DNA from: Gemmatimonadota bacterium
GTDB lineage: Bacteria; GCA-2686955
DNA: 5,985 nt
Direction of reading: 5' to 3'
Assembly: GCA_026991065.1 (NCBI GenBank)
Contig: JALXCG010000430.1
Coordinates: 1 to 5,985 of the forward strand
In this document: in pieces, positions 5,534-5,985 of the stretch
Layout: each line of letters opens with the position of its first letter
Position numbering within the stretch: position 1 is the first letter of the stretch
The notes under the pieces: generated by a model
Database searches by the model: none
What the model was told of the DNA's origin: nothing
What the model saw: only the letters and a program-made list of their open reading frames with translations
Program-made: the position numbers and the translations under genes

Positions 5534-5985
5534 ATGAAGATCGACATCGTCACTGCGTTTCCAGGGATGTTCCCCGGTCCGCTTGGTGTGAGCATCCCCG
5601 GACGTGTGCTGGAGCGCGGGCTGGCCGAAATTCAGGTGACCGATCTGCGCGACTATGCCCGTGACCGGCATCGAACCATTGATGACAGTCCCTACGGTGG
5701 CGGTGGCGGCATGGTCCTCAAGCCAGAACCGGTTGCCGCCGCGGTGGAGGATTTGGTCCGAAGTGAGTCGACGGTCGACAGCCGTGTTCTGTTTACCTCT
5801 CCCAGAGGCAGACCCTTCGATCACCGCAAGGCCGTCGAACTTTCGATAGTGCCGCATCTGGTCATTGTCTGCGGCCATTACAAAGGATTTGATGAGAGAG
5901 TCTTCAGCACGGTTTCAGCCGAAGAGATCTCGATCGGCGACTACGTCCTTTCCGGCGGCGAACTCGCCGCGATGGTGATCATTGA
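5534..5985 (+). CDS. trmD: tRNA (guanine-37 N1)-methyltransferase TrmD (5' part)
   Basis: TrmD uses SAM to methylate N1 of G37 beside the anticodon of certain tRNAs, which prevents +1 frameshifting. The frame opens at ATG 5534 and runs off the window after 150 complete codons of a usual 230-250, so the C-terminal tRNA-binding domain is missing only because of the cut. The SPOUT (trefoil-knot) N-terminal domain is clear: [13 protein letters not shown] at the start, the [24 protein letters not shown] segment at about 37-60, SPRG near 89-92, [11 protein letters not shown] at 113-123, and [12 protein letters not shown] at 132-143, the knot that holds SAM. Where E. coli has CGRYEG this protein has Lys117 in place of Glu116 and His115 in place of Arg. 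It follows rimM by 13 nt with only a poor ribosome site (GGCGAG at 5522-5527). The identity is secure. Confidence 0.96.
   Translation, partial: MKIDIVTAFPGMFPGPLGVSIPGRVLERGLAEIQVTDLRDYARDRHRTIDDSPYGGGGGMVLKPEPVAAAVEDLVRSESTVDSRVLFTSPRGRPFDHRKAVELSIVPHLVIVCGHYKGFDERVFSTVSAEEISIGDYVLSGGELAAMVII

Noticed and set aside
5696-5710. GGTGGC tandem in trmD
   Set aside because: It encodes the conserved poly-glycine loop of TrmD (PYGGGGGM), so protein constraint explains it.
5766-5782. Two GTCGAC palindromes one base apart in trmD
   Set aside because: They are short, lie in coding sequence of a variable loop, and have no neighbouring structure; chance is the simplest reading.

Overview
This window is a compact, all-plus-strand stretch of bacterial housekeeping DNA. 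It is GC-rich (high fifties percent by eye), about 95% coding, and has no mobile element, tRNA, rRNA or CRISPR array that I can see. Gene order is [end of an upstream ORF] - rsmB - PASTA-domain membrane protein - rpe - ffh - rpsP - khpA - rimM - trmD (cut by the window end). The organism cannot be named from this sequence alone. The CGHYKG form of the TrmD SAM-site motif, the PASTA-only protein between rsmB and rpe, and the base composition fit a Gram-negative lineage of the FCB/Gemmatimonadota/Eisenbacteria type better than Proteobacteria or Firmicutes, but this is a weak inference.

Region 1 (about 1-2836) is an rRNA-modification/cell-envelope/carbon block. rsmB starts on a GTG that overlaps the stop of an upstream frame. 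It is followed after 3 nt by a single-pass membrane protein with three PASTA repeats, and then by ribulose-phosphate 3-epimerase, with no spacer or a short one depending on which rpe start is used. In Firmicutes the equivalent place between rsmB and rpe holds the PASTA-domain Ser/Thr kinase PrkC. Here there is a PASTA protein with no kinase.

Region 2 (about 2837-5985) is the classic translation/secretion operon: ffh (SRP GTPase), rpsP (bS16), khpA (KH-domain RNA chaperone), rimM (30S maturation factor that acts near S19 and 16S helices) and trmD (tRNA m1G37 methyltransferase). rplS would be expected next, outside the window. A sigma70-like promoter candidate lies in the 67-nt gap before ffh, so this block may be transcribed on its own as well as by read-through.

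The functions fit together: ribosome assembly and rRNA/tRNA modification (RsmB, bS16, RimM, TrmD, KhpA) and co-translational targeting (Ffh), with one envelope protein and one pentose-phosphate enzyme carried along. I did not find a convincing undescribed system. The points most worth a second look are a perfect 10-bp inverted repeat in the dispensable acidic tail of rpsP, the kinase-less PASTA protein, and a 112-nt gap between rpsP and khpA that can fold weakly.
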